A DNA stretch of 64,000 nucleotides, taken from NCBI RefSeq assembly GCF_014648875.1, contig NZ_BMRY01000001.1:1223304-1287303 (forward strand), in the 5' to 3' direction. Source of the DNA: Streptomyces parvus (lineage in GTDB: Bacteria; Actinomycetota; Actinomycetes; Streptomycetales; Streptomycetaceae). Both the position numbers and the translations under genes were made by a program. Each line of letters starts with the position of its first letter. Within the stretch, counting starts at the first letter, position 1. Below the pieces are notes generated by a model. The model saw only the letters and a program-made list of their open reading frames with translations. It did not search any database and was not told the origin of the DNA. Below, in pieces: positions 1-8,452 of this stretch.

Positions 1-1314
1 CCCACGGGCGGAACCGGGGTGACGGGCCCGGGCGCCTGCGGTGGGAGCGGCGTTGCCGCCCTGGCCGACGAGGAGCGCGAACGGCTGATCGCCGACGGCC
101 TCGCGTATCTGCTCCGCACCCGCCCCGGCAGCGGCGGACACCTCTGGGACGTCAGCTCGTTCGGCGCGACCACCGACCCGCTGAACGTCCAGTACGGATC
201 GGCCGGCGTCCTGGCCGTGCTCACCCGGGCCGCGGCGGCGGGCGCGGGGCCCGACGTCCGGCACGGGGTGGCGGAGCTGACGGAGTGGACACGGCGGCGC
301 CTCGCCGATCTTCCCACCGGCCGGACACCCGACGGAACGCTCCTGCCCGGGCTGCACTTCGGCCGCTCCGGCACGGCCTGGGCACTGCTCGACGCGGCGC
401 TGCTGCTGGGCGACGAGGACGTCGCCGCCGAGGCGTCCGCACTGGCGCGCGCGGTCCCCGTCGACTGGCCCAACCGGGACATCTGCCACGGGGCGGCGGG
501 GGCCGGGATGACCCAGCTGCACTTCTGGCGCACGACCGGTGATCCGGCTTTCCGCGACCGGGCGGTCGCCTGCGCCGGGGCGATCGTCGAGGCGGCCGAG
601 GACCACCCGTCCGGGGTGATCTGGCCGGTGCCGGCCGCCTTCGACTCGAACCTCGCCGGGGCCCGCCACTACGGGTTCGCCCACGGCATCGCGGGGATCG
701 GCGCATTCCTGCTGGCGGCCGGGGTGGCGGCGGATCACGCGGGCCTCCTGCAGGGGGCCCGTGCGGTGGGCGACACCCTGGTGAGGCTGGCCCGGATCGA
801 GGACGGCCGGGCGGTCTGGCCGGCCGGGGACCGGGACGCCGACGGGCCGGTGGGGCAGACTCACTGGTGCAGCGGCTCCTCGGGCATCGGCACGTTCCTG
901 GTCCGGCTCTGGGCGCGGACGGGCGACGAACGGTACCGGGAGGCGGCCGTGGGCGCGGCGGCCGGAGTACGGGATGCCATGTGGCTCTCCTCGCCCGCCG
1001 CCTGTCACGGGCTCGCCGGGAACGCGGAGTTCCTGCTCGACATGTCCGCCGCGCTCGGCGACCCCCGGTACCGCGAGCAGGCCGGGGAGCTGGCCGCGTG
1101 CATCCACACCCGCGCCGTCCGGCGCGACGGCCTGCTGGTGGTGCCCGACGAATCGCTGGAGGCGGTCACGGGCGGCTACCAGACCGGTGCCGCCGGAACG
1201 GTCGGCATGCTGCTGCGCCTGCGGGACGGGGGCCCGCGGCTCTGGATGCCGGACACCCCGGACCTCTTCGCCCCCGCCGGGCGGCACCCGCGTACGGCGG
1301 TGGGAGCGCGATGA
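1..1314 (+). CDS. Lanthionine synthetase, cyclase (LanC-like) domain, 5' end outside window
   Basis: The frame is open from the first base, so this is the C-terminal part (at least 437 residues) of a larger protein; a GTG at 19 would also work as a start for a stand-alone LanC. It should close thioether rings by adding Cys thiols to dehydrated Ser/Thr of the precursor at 3326. The LanC catalytic set is visible: His in AHGIAG (codon 682), the zinc ligand Cys in HWCSG (codon 868) and the Cys-His pair in ACHGLAG (codons 1003 and 1006). Class III (RamC-type) enzymes lack these zinc ligands, so a class IV LanL-type enzyme with upstream lyase and kinase domains is the better guess. The stop overlaps the next start as ATGA, which implies coupled translation. 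The class assignment is inference because the N-terminus is not in view. Confidence 0.85.
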   Translation, partial: PTGGTGVTGPGACGGSGVAALADEERERLIADGLAYLLRTRPGSGGHLWDVSSFGATTDPLNVQYGSAGVLAVLTRAAAAGAGPDVRHGVAELTEWTRRRLADLPTGRTPDGTLLPGLHFGRSGTAWALLDAALLLGDEDVAAEASALARAVPVDWPNRDICHGAAGAGMTQLHFWRTTGDPAFRDRAVACAGAIVEAAEDHPSGVIWPVPAAFDSNLAGARHYGFAHGIAGIGAFLLAAGVAADHAGLLQGARAVGDTLVRLARIEDGRAVWPAGDRDADGPVGQTHWCSGSSGIGTFLVRLWARTGDERYREAAVGAAAGVRDAMWLSSPAACHGLAGNAEFLLDMSAALGDPRYREQAGELAACIHTRAVRRDGLLVVPDESLEAVTGGYQTGAAGTVGMLLRLRDGGPRLWMPDTPDLFAPAGRHPRTAVGAR

Positions 1315-3329
1315 ACCGGCACCCGCAGCGCATCAGCTTCCGCTTCTCGGCACGGTCCCGTTTCGCCGCCTGTCTGGTGGCCACCGCCGACGGCGCGCCG
1401 GCCCCGGGGTGGTGGGACCTCGACGGCACGCGTCCCCCGTACTCCGGTGGCACGCCCCGCTACCGGGAGGGCGCCCCGGCGGAGACCACCGCCACCCAGG
1501 TGCTGCCGACCGAGGACGGCGGGCTGCTGCGACTGCGCGGCGCGGCGGGCTCCGGCCGCCATCTGCTCCTGCTGTCGCCCGCCGAGTCCCTGTCCCCGGC
1601 CGAGGACCCGGACGAGCCCCCGGCCAGGGGCCCGGCCGAGGACCCGGCCGAGCGCCTGCCCGTCGGGGCGCGCGGCCTGCGCCTGGTGCCCGGCGGCCCG
1701 CGCGGGACGCTCGCGCTGGCGGTGGAGACCGCTCACGACGGCCGTACCCGCGTCTGGCGGGTCCTTCCCGCGCCACTGCGGCTGAGCGATCCACTGACCC
1801 TGCCGGGCCGGGTGACCGCCCTCCTGCCGCTGGACGGAACGGGCTGCCGCTACGCCACGGACCTCGAAGGGCCGGACGGACACCGCCCCGTCTCCCTCGA
1901 CCTGCGCGACGGGCGGTGGCACGCCCTCCCGTCCCCGGCGAACGGCCGCGTCCACCGGCTGCTGCTCTCGGCACCGGCCTCGGGGCTGCTGCTGACGGCG
2001 GGCGATCCCGGCGACGGGCGGCTGCGGATCGCCCACGCCACTCTCGGCGAGCGGCCCCGGCTCGACTTCCCGGACCGGCTCAACTCCCTGGACGGCGCGG
2101 TCCTTCCGCTGGCCGCCGACCCGGCGGGTGAGCGGGTGGCGCTGCGGGTCTCCCGGGGCGCGCAGGCCCGCCTCTTCCTGTACGACGTGGGGGCGGACCA
2201 ACCCCGGCCCGCAGAGCTGCCGCCGGGCGCGTTCCACCCCGTCGCCGGCTGGAGCGCGGGCGGGCTGCGCGTCGTGTACGCGACCCCGGACCGTCCCGCC
2301 GACCTGGTCACCGTCCCGGGCACCGCCACGCCCCCCGCCCGGTACGACGCCGCGTACGAACCCGCGTCCGACACCCGCGAGGCCCGGTCCGGCACCCAGA
2401 GGTCGTCCTCCGGCACCCTGGGGACGCCCTCCGACGCATCCGGGACCCCGCACGCCCCCACCGAGTGGTTCGCCACCCCGTCCGGGCGGTTCGAGGCGGT
2501 CCGCCTGGGCGACTGGCGCACCGCACCCACCGTCGTCGTGGCGCTGCACGGCGGCCCGGAGGACCACTGGACGCTCGGCCACGACCCGGTGCTCGCGCGC
2601 CTGTCGGAGGCCGGGGCCGCGGTGGTGGCCCCCAACCAGCGCGGCAGCACCGGCTACGGCCGGGCCCACGCGGAGGCGATCCACGGCGCGTGGGGCGTGC
2701 CCGACCTCGCGGACATCCGTGTCCTGGTCCGTACGCTCACGGAGCAGCGCCCTCCTGGCGCCGAACCACCCGTGCTGCTGGGCACCAGTTACGGGGGCTT
2801 TCTCGCCCTGCTGGCCGTGTGCGCCGACCCGTACACCTGGGCACGCTGCGCGGTGATCGCCCCGTTCCTGTCGGCGCGCGGACTGCGCGAGCGGTCGTCG
2901 CCCGCCGTGCGCGCGCTGATCGACCGGCACGGCCTGGGCGAGCCGCCGGACGACGACCTCGGCCCCCGGGACGTCGAACGCCTCGCCCACCGCATCCGCG
3001 TACCGGTGCTCGCCCTGCACGGCTGCGACGACCCCGTCGTGCCGGTGGACGAGACACACAGGCTCCGCCGGGCGCTGACGGCGGCGGGCGGCCCGGAACG
3101 CGCACCCCACGACTGCCTCGACATCGCGGGAGCGGGCCACCACCCGCTCCAGGAGCGGGGCGGCGCCGAACTCACCGACCGGCTGGTGAGCTTCCTGACG
3201 GCCGGATTCCCGGACCGCCGCCGCTCCCCCGCTCCCCCTGGACTCACGGTCGCCGACGCGGCCGTGCGGCACCGCCCATCCTCGGCGGTGTTCGGGCACA
3301 TCACGCACGACGAAAGGACACCATCATGA
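1311..3329 (+). CDS. S9 family (prolyl-oligopeptidase-like) peptidase of the lanthipeptide cluster
   Basis: 672 residues. The first ~400 residues look like a beta-propeller, and the C-terminal ~270 form an alpha/beta-hydrolase fold. The catalytic triad is readable: Ser493 in GTSYGG, Asp574 in HGCDDPVVP and His610/611 in GAGHHPL. There is no signal peptide, so it should act in the cytoplasm. Prolyl oligopeptidases such as FlaP remove leaders in class III lanthipeptide clusters, and the position between synthetase and precursor supports the same job here. The predicted leader contains no proline, so the cleavage rule may differ. Low-complexity Pro/Glu/Asp and Ser/Thr stretches sit near residues 95-120 and 345-385. 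The ATG at 1311 overlaps the upstream stop, and its own stop overlaps the precursor start, both as ATGA. Confidence 0.85.
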   Translation: MNRHPQRISFRFSARSRFAACLVATADGAPAPGWWDLDGTRPPYSGGTPRYREGAPAETTATQVLPTEDGGLLRLRGAAGSGRHLLLLSPAESLSPAEDPDEPPARGPAEDPAERLPVGARGLRLVPGGPRGTLALAVETAHDGRTRVWRVLPAPLRLSDPLTLPGRVTALLPLDGTGCRYATDLEGPDGHRPVSLDLRDGRWHALPSPANGRVHRLLLSAPASGLLLTAGDPGDGRLRIAHATLGERPRLDFPDRLNSLDGAVLPLAADPAGERVALRVSRGAQARLFLYDVGADQPRPAELPPGAFHPVAGWSAGGLRVVYATPDRPADLVTVPGTATPPARYDAAYEPASDTREARSGTQRSSSGTLGTPSDASGTPHAPTEWFATPSGRFEAVRLGDWRTAPTVVVALHGGPEDHWTLGHDPVLARLSEAGAAVVAPNQRGSTGYGRAHAEAIHGAWGVPDLADIRVLVRTLTEQRPPGAEPPVLLGTSYGGFLALLAVCADPYTWARCAVIAPFLSARGLRERSSPAVRALIDRHGLGEPPDDDLGPRDVERLAHRIRVPVLALHGCDDPVVPVDETHRLRRALTAAGGPERAPHDCLDIAGAGHHPLQERGGAELTDRLVSFLTAGFPDRRRSPAPPGLTVADAAVRHRPSSAVFGHITHDERTPS

Positions 3330-3457
3330 TCGACAACACCATGACCGTCGACGTCGACGAGCTGCAGACCCTGGAGGGCGAGGAGTCCGTCGCGCTGGCC
3401 GGCTGCACCCGTACGTGCACCTGGACCTGCAGCATCACCAGCATCGAGCAGCAGTAG
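3326..3457 (+). CDS. Lanthipeptide precursor peptide (LanA)
   Basis: A 43-residue peptide starting at ATG 3326, with the Shine-Dalgarno sequence GAAAGGA seven bases upstream. The first ~26 residues are acidic and include DELQTLEGEE, which resembles the LQxLE-type recognition helix of class III/IV leaders, and end in ALAG. The remaining 17 residues, CTRTCTWTCSITSIEQQ, hold three Cys, five Thr and two Ser, as expected for a lanthipeptide core. Two Thr-x-x-Cys units (Thr28-Cys31 and Thr32-Cys35) can form small rings; Cys27 precedes every Ser/Thr. There is no Ser-x2-Ser-x3-5-Cys labionin pattern. The start codon overlaps the protease stop. The leader/core boundary and ring pattern are inferred from sequence only. 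Confidence 0.85.
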   Translation: MIDNTMTVDVDELQTLEGEESVALAGCTRTCTWTCSITSIEQQ

Positions 3458-3462
3458 CAGCC

Positions 3463-3501
3463 GTGCGCCGGACGGACCCCCCGCGGGCCTGTCCGGCGCA
3501 C
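3463..3501 (+). terminator. Hairpin between precursor gene and exporter genes
   Basis: A perfect 11-bp stem (GTGCGCCGGAC at 3463-3473 with GTCCGGCGCAC at 3491-3501) closes a 17-nt loop, starting six bases after the precursor stop. No T run follows. It could be a partial terminator or a processing/stability hairpin that makes precursor mRNA more abundant than exporter mRNA. Confidence 0.6.
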
Positions 3502-3629
3502 GCCGTGTCCGCGCGTACGCCCCATGCCGGTGTCCGCCGCGTGCACCCCTTCGATCCCCGTACGCACGACTCACCGCAACCCGTGCCCGGCCGCCCGCGC
3601 GGGAGCCACGGAGGGCCGGAAGGAGCGCG

Positions 3630-5369
3630 ATGACGTCTCCCCAGCGACTGGTGTGGGACGCGACCGCCCGGACGCGTGGCTGGTTCGCCCTCGCCTCCGC
3701 CACCGCCGTCCTGGGATCGGCCGGCACGCTGGCGTTCCCCTGGGCCATGGCGCGAGCCCTGGACGCGGTCGTCGCCCGGCGGCCCGCCACCGGTCCCGTC
3801 CTCGTGTGCGCCGCGCTCCTGGCCCTCGTCGTCACCACCGGGGCCCTCCAGACCCTCGCCAACGGGGGTTACGGCTCCGGCACGGTGGCCGTCCTGCGCC
3901 GGTCCCTGGCACGGCGCGCCCTGGACGCGGGGGTGCCGGGGACGGCCGACTTCGCGGCCGGGGATCTCGCGGGGCGGCTCTCCGCCGGATGCGCGCAGGC
4001 CGGATCGGCGGGGGTCACGCTGGTCACGGCCTCGGCCGCGGTGCTGACCTCGCTCGGCGGGGTGGTCGCGCTCTGGCTGCTCGACTGGCGGATCGGGCTC
4101 TGCTTCTCGCTGGGCGTACCGCCGTTGGTGCTCATCGCCCGCGGGTTCATGAACCGCGGATCGGGGCTCTTCCTCCGGTACCAGGAGGCCCAGGGCAGGA
4201 TCTCCGCCCTGCTGCTGGAAGCGCTCGGCGGGGCCCGGACCATCGGTGCGAGCGGCACGGCGGCGGCCGAGACGCGCCGGGTCCTGGAACCCCTGCCGGA
4301 GCTGTCCCGCACCGGGCACCGGGTCTGGGCGCTCCAGCGGGACACCGGATGGCAGGTGGGGCTGCTGATCCCGGCCGTGGAGGTGCTGGTGCTCTGCGCC
4401 GGGGGGCTCGCCCTGCTCCACGGTGACATCAGCGCGGGCGAACTCGCCGCGGTCGTCGCGTACACGGCGCTCGCGATGGCCGCGCTGGACCAGCTCGACG
4501 CCCTCTTCGCGCTCGGCATGTCGGCCGCCGGTGCGCGACGGGTCGCCGAGGTCGTCGACCAGCCGGTCCCGGCACCCGGCACCCGGGGCCGCCCGGCGGC
4601 CGGCCCCGGCACGGTGACCCTGTCGGGGGTGACGGTACGTTCCGGGACCCGGCTCGTCCTGGACGCCGTGGACCTCGTCGTCCCGGCGGGCACGGCGCTC
4701 GCGGTGGTCGGGCGGTCCGGGGCGGGCAAGAGCACGCTGGCGGCGCTGGTCGGGCGGTTGCGGGAGCCCGACGCGGGCATGGTCGCCATCGACGGCGTGC
4801 CGCTGCGGGAACTGACTCCCCGAGCCCTGCGCGCCGCCGTCGGCTACGCCTTCGAGCGGCCCGCGCTGCTGGGGACGACGGTGGCCGGGACGATCGCCTT
4901 CGCCCGCCCGGACGCCTCGCGCCAGGAGGTGGCGGCGGCGGCCGGGGCCGCTCGGGCGGACGACTTCATCGCCCGCCTGCCGCACGGCTACGACACGCCT
5001 CTCAGGGACGCGCCCCTGTCCGGCGGAGAGGTCCAACGCCTCGGACTGGCACGCGCGTTGGTCCACGATCCGGCGGTGGTCGTCCTGGACGACGCGCTGT
5101 CGAGCCTGGACACCGCCACGGAGGCACAGGTCGGCTCCGCGCTGGCCTCGGCCTGGTCGGGCCGTACGCGCGTGCTGATCGCCCACCGGGTGTCGACCGC
5201 GGCGCGGGCCGATCTGGTGGCCTGGCTGGAGGACGGCCGGGTCCGCGCCCTGGGCACGCACGCGGATCTGTGGCAACGCGGGGACTACCGGGCCCTCTTC
5301 GCGACGGACACCGCACCGGAAGGCGTTCCCGGGCACGGCACGGATCCGCACACCCGGGAGTCGGCATGA
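3630..5369 (+). CDS. ABC exporter half-transporter (membrane plus ATPase), degenerate partner
   Basis: 579 residues. A transmembrane region of about six helices covers residues ~15-290, followed by an ATPase domain. Walker A GRSGAGKS is at 361-368, the signature LSGGE at 463-467 and Walker B ends LDD at 487-488. The usual catalytic Glu after Walker B is Asp, and the Q-loop position reads FERP without Gln, so this looks like the weak half of a heterodimer with the next gene. There is no N-terminal C39 peptidase domain, so leader removal needs another enzyme, probably the S9 protease. The order synthetase-precursor-two exporters resembles ramC-S-A-B/amf loci. ATG 3630 follows GGAAGGAG. Confidence 0.88.
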   Translation: MTSPQRLVWDATARTRGWFALASATAVLGSAGTLAFPWAMARALDAVVARRPATGPVLVCAALLALVVTTGALQTLANGGYGSGTVAVLRRSLARRALDAGVPGTADFAAGDLAGRLSAGCAQAGSAGVTLVTASAAVLTSLGGVVALWLLDWRIGLCFSLGVPPLVLIARGFMNRGSGLFLRYQEAQGRISALLLEALGGARTIGASGTAAAETRRVLEPLPELSRTGHRVWALQRDTGWQVGLLIPAVEVLVLCAGGLALLHGDISAGELAAVVAYTALAMAALDQLDALFALGMSAAGARRVAEVVDQPVPAPGTRGRPAAGPGTVTLSGVTVRSGTRLVLDAVDLVVPAGTALAVVGRSGAGKSTLAALVGRLREPDAGMVAIDGVPLRELTPRALRAAVGYAFERPALLGTTVAGTIAFARPDASRQEVAAAAGAARADDFIARLPHGYDTPLRDAPLSGGEVQRLGLARALVHDPAVVVLDDALSSLDTATEAQVGSALASAWSGRTRVLIAHRVSTAARADLVAWLEDGRVRALGTHADLWQRGDYRALFATDTAPEGVPGHGTDPHTRESA

Positions 5370-7162
5370 GCGAGAGCGCCCCGCGCCCCGTCGACCGGAA
5401 CCTGTTCGCCGGGTTCCTGCGGCAGCACCGCGGTGCGGCGGTCGCGGTGGCGGGATGGTCGCTGCTGGAGGCCGTTCCGGCACTCGCCTCCGGGCTCCTC
5501 GTGGCCGCCGCCCTGGACCGGGGCTTCCTGGCGGGCCGCCCGGCCGAAGGCTTCCTCTGGATCGGCCTGCTCGGGGCCGCGATGGTCTTCCGCGCCCTGA
5601 TGACCCGGACCCTGACCCCCTGGCTGGGACGGCTCGTGGAGCCGCTGCGGGACGAACTGGTGACAGCCGTGGCCGCAGGGGCCGTCCATCGCGCGGCGGC
5701 GGGAGCGCGGGACACGGCGGGCGCGGGCGTGGCCCGGCTGACGGTCCAGGTCGAGACCGTACGGGCGCTGGTCTCCGCCCTGCTGCGCTCGGCCCGGCAG
5801 CTCGGCGTCTCCCTGCTGATGGCGTTCGTGGGCCTCGCCGCCCTGTCCGCGCCGGTGGCGGCGGTCACCCTGCCCCCGGTCCTGCTCACCCTGCTCCTCT
5901 GCGTCCCCCGGCTCCGCGTCCTCGCCCGCCGCCAGGGCCGCCAACTGCGGGCCGAGGAGGCGCTCACGGCGGCGGCGGGGGAGACCTTCGACGGCATCCG
6001 GGACGTCGTCGCGTGCGGCGCCCGGGACCGGGTGGCCGACGACCTGTCCGCCCGGATCACCGACCACCGCGATGCGGTCCGGGCCGTCGCCAGGACCGCG
6101 TCGGCCAACACCCTGCTGGTGTCACTGGGCAGCCACCTCCCGCTGCTGGTGCTCCTCCTGGCGGCTCCGCGGCTCCTGGACCGGGGGGCGCTGTCGGTGG
6201 GCGAACTGCTGGGCGCGACCAGCTATCTGATCAGCGGGGTCGCTCCGGCCCTGCGCTCCCTCGTCGCCGTACTCGGCTCGTGGGGCGTGCAGCTGGCGAC
6301 CGTACTGGGCCGGTTGAGCCGGTCGACGGCTCCGGCACGGCGCGCACCCCGCCCGGCGCCGGGGCCGGACATCCCCGCACGGCGCGTACCCGCGCGGGCG
6401 CCGGGGCCGGACGCCTTCGCACGGTCCCCGCGCTCCCCGGACCTGTCCCTGGTGGACGTCGGCTACGCCTACGGGCCCGGCGCGGCACCCGTCATCGACG
6501 GGCTCTCCCTCGACCTTCCCGCCGGCTCCCATCTGACGGTCGTCGGGCCGAGCGGTGCGGGGAAGTCGACCCTGACCACCCTGCTGGCCGGGCTGGCCGC
6601 ACCGGACGACGGACGGCTGACCCTGGGCGGCGTGCCGGTGACGGAGGTCGACCGGGCCTGGCTCCACCGGGAGGTGACGTTGATCCCGCAGGAGGCGTAC
6701 GTGTTCACCGGCACCGTGCGGGACAACCTCCGCTACCTGACCCCCCGGGCCCGGGACGCCGACCTCCTCGCCTCCGCGGAGGCCGTGGGCGCGCGGGCCC
6801 TCGTGGACCGGCTCGGCGGCCTGGACGCACCCGTCGGGCTGGACGGCCCCCCGCTCTCCTCCGGTGAACGGCAACTCGTGGCGCTGGCCCGCGCCCATGT
6901 GTCACCCGCGTCGGTCGTGCTGCTGGACGAGGCGTGCTGCCACCTCGACCCGGCGGCCGAGGAGCGGGCCGAGCGGGCGTTCGCGGCACGGGGCACCACG
7001 CTCGTCGTGGTGGCGCACCGCATCAGCTCCGCGCTGCGCGCGCCGCGCGTCCTGGTGCTCGACGGCGAGCGCACGGCCATCGGCACACACGCCCAACTCC
7101 TGGGCGAGAGCCCGCTCTACGCGGATCTCGTGGGCCACTGGGTGGCCGCCGGCACCCCGTAG
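5366..7162 (+). CDS. ABC exporter half-transporter, catalytic partner
   Basis: 598 residues from ATG 5366, which overlaps the stop of the preceding exporter gene as ATGA. An N-terminal six-helix membrane domain is followed by an ATPase with Walker A GPSGAGKS at 394-401, the signature LSSGE at 497-501, Walker B ending LDE (Asp521, Glu522) and an H-loop VVAHR. Unlike its partner it keeps the catalytic Glu. A Pro/Arg-rich linker (~residues 325-355) joins the two domains. The pair most likely exports the lanthipeptide made by the genes just upstream; a self-protection role is also possible. It is the last clear member of the operon. Confidence 0.88.
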   Translation: MSESAPRPVDRNLFAGFLRQHRGAAVAVAGWSLLEAVPALASGLLVAAALDRGFLAGRPAEGFLWIGLLGAAMVFRALMTRTLTPWLGRLVEPLRDELVTAVAAGAVHRAAAGARDTAGAGVARLTVQVETVRALVSALLRSARQLGVSLLMAFVGLAALSAPVAAVTLPPVLLTLLLCVPRLRVLARRQGRQLRAEEALTAAAGETFDGIRDVVACGARDRVADDLSARITDHRDAVRAVARTASANTLLVSLGSHLPLLVLLLAAPRLLDRGALSVGELLGATSYLISGVAPALRSLVAVLGSWGVQLATVLGRLSRSTAPARRAPRPAPGPDIPARRVPARAPGPDAFARSPRSPDLSLVDVGYAYGPGAAPVIDGLSLDLPAGSHLTVVGPSGAGKSTLTTLLAGLAAPDDGRLTLGGVPVTEVDRAWLHREVTLIPQEAYVFTGTVRDNLRYLTPRARDADLLASAEAVGARALVDRLGGLDAPVGLDGPPLSSGERQLVALARAHVSPASVVLLDEACCHLDPAAEERAERAFAARGTTLVVVAHRISSALRAPRVLVLDGERTAIGTHAQLLGESPLYADLVGHWVAAGTP

Positions 7163-7220
7163 GCGTTGTGGCAGACTGCGTCGACTGAATGGTCCACACC
7201 ACGTGTATCTGGAGTTCGGT

Positions 7221-8006
7221 ATGACGGCACAGGCGCCTCACCCCCCGATCGACACCAGCAAGCCGCACTCGGCCCGGGTCTACGACGCGCTGCTCGGCGG
7301 CAAGGACAACTACCCGGTGGACCAGCAGGTGGCGGAGCTCCTGCCCGCCGAGGCGAAGGTGGGCGCCCGGCAGCAGCGTTCCTTCATGAACCGGGCGACG
7401 GCCTGGCTGGCGGGCGAGGGCGTCACGCAGTTCCTGGACATCGGGACGGGCATCCCCACCGAGCCGAACCTGCACCAGACGGCCCAGGAGATCCGCCCCT
7501 CCGCCCGGGTCGTCTACTGCGACAACGACCCCATCGTCCTGCGGCACGCGGAAGCGCTGCTGGTCAGCCGGCCCGAGGGCGTGACGGACTATGTCCACGC
7601 GGATGTCCGCGAGCCCGCGATCATCCTCGACGCGGCCCGCGAGACCCTGGACTTCGACCGCCCGATCGCCCTGTCGCTGCTCGGCCTCCTCCACTTCCTC
7701 CCCGACGCCGAGAAGCCGATCGACATCGTCCGTACGTTCACCGACGCGATGGCGCCCGGCAGTTACGTCGTCCTGTCCCACGGCGCGTCCGACGTGAACG
7801 AGGAGAAGGGGGAGCAGGCCGGGGACGAGTACAAGAAGGGCGGCATCCAGCTGGCCCTGCGGAGCCGCGAGGAGTTCTCCCGGTTCTTCGAGGGCCTGGA
7901 GATCGTCGCTCCGGGCCTGGTGAAGGCCCCGGAGTGGTTCAACGGAACGCCCGCGCCCACGCAGGAGTTCAGCGGCATCTACGTGGCCGTGGCCCGGGTC
8001 CCGTAG
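7221..8006 (+). CDS. SAM-dependent methyltransferase, SAV2177/DUF574 family
   Basis: 261 residues. The family hallmark near the N-terminus (DTSKPHSARVYDALLGGKDN) and the SAM-binding loop FLDIGTGIPTEPN are clear. These Streptomyces-abundant proteins have a Rossmann methyltransferase fold, but their substrates are generally unknown. It starts 58 bases after the exporter gene on the same strand, so it could be co-transcribed with the lanthipeptide genes, but there is no overlap and the family is often found beside regulators instead. A relative lies at 14342. The ATG at 7221 is preceded by a GGAG about seven bases upstream. Confidence 0.85.
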   Translation: MTAQAPHPPIDTSKPHSARVYDALLGGKDNYPVDQQVAELLPAEAKVGARQQRSFMNRATAWLAGEGVTQFLDIGTGIPTEPNLHQTAQEIRPSARVVYCDNDPIVLRHAEALLVSRPEGVTDYVHADVREPAIILDAARETLDFDRPIALSLLGLLHFLPDAEKPIDIVRTFTDAMAPGSYVVLSHGASDVNEEKGEQAGDEYKKGGIQLALRSREEFSRFFEGLEIVAPGLVKAPEWFNGTPAPTQEFSGIYVAVARVP

Positions 8007-8440
8007 CCGGAAGCGACCTCATCGGCGCGGGCCTCGGCGGCGACACGCTCCCGCCAGGACGGTGGCGGAGGCGCGGGGTCGGCCTGGGCTCGGGCCAACA
8101 TCAGCTCCGCCTCGGCGCGTTGCTGCGCACGGTGACAGGGCCCGCAGGTAGTGACCCACGACATGTGCGGCCGGAACACGTGCTCCTCACCGGGTCCGTC
8201 GCAGGCGACGAGGGGCAGCGGCAGGGGCGATGACGGTGGCGGAGACGTGCTCTCCGCCACCTCCTCCGGACGCGGGGGCAGCTTCTCCACCAGCCGGTGC
8301 GCCAGGAACCCGAAGGCCGTGCGCACTCCTTCCGCCGGCAGCGCGCTGCTGAGCGCCAGCCGCAGGTCCCCGGCGCTCACCCCCCGCCGCAGCCACTCGG
8401 CGGCGAGCCCGGCGAGCTTGCGGGCCTCGCGCACGCCGAC
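7979..8440 (-). pseudogene. 3' remnant of a Streptomyces helix-turn-helix/plasmid-type protein gene
   Basis: Reading leftwards from about 8440, the frame encodes VGVREARKLAGLAAEWLRRGVS, a Pro-rich linker and CGPCHRAQQRAEAELML before the stop at 7979. This matches the C-terminal half of actinomycete HTH proteins that carry a LA..V..WL.RG....V..AL domain and a Cys-rich tail. The N-terminal winged-helix part is missing: upstream of ~8440 the same frame runs antisense through the mepB remnant. The last 28 bases overlap the 3' end of the methyltransferase gene at 7221. Recognition of the family is from memory of similar sequences. Confidence 0.55.
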
Positions 8441-8452
8441 GGTGTCACGTCG

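Noticed and set aside
867..1310. Upstream extension of the S9 peptidase frame, starting inside the synthetase gene
   Set aside because: The extension is Arg/Ala-rich shadow sequence of the cyclase domain; ATG 1311 with an ATGA overlap is the better start.
3326..3457. Labionin-type (class III) core
   Set aside because: The required Ser-x2-Ser-x3-5-Cys pattern is absent, and the cyclase retains the zinc ligands that class III enzymes lack.
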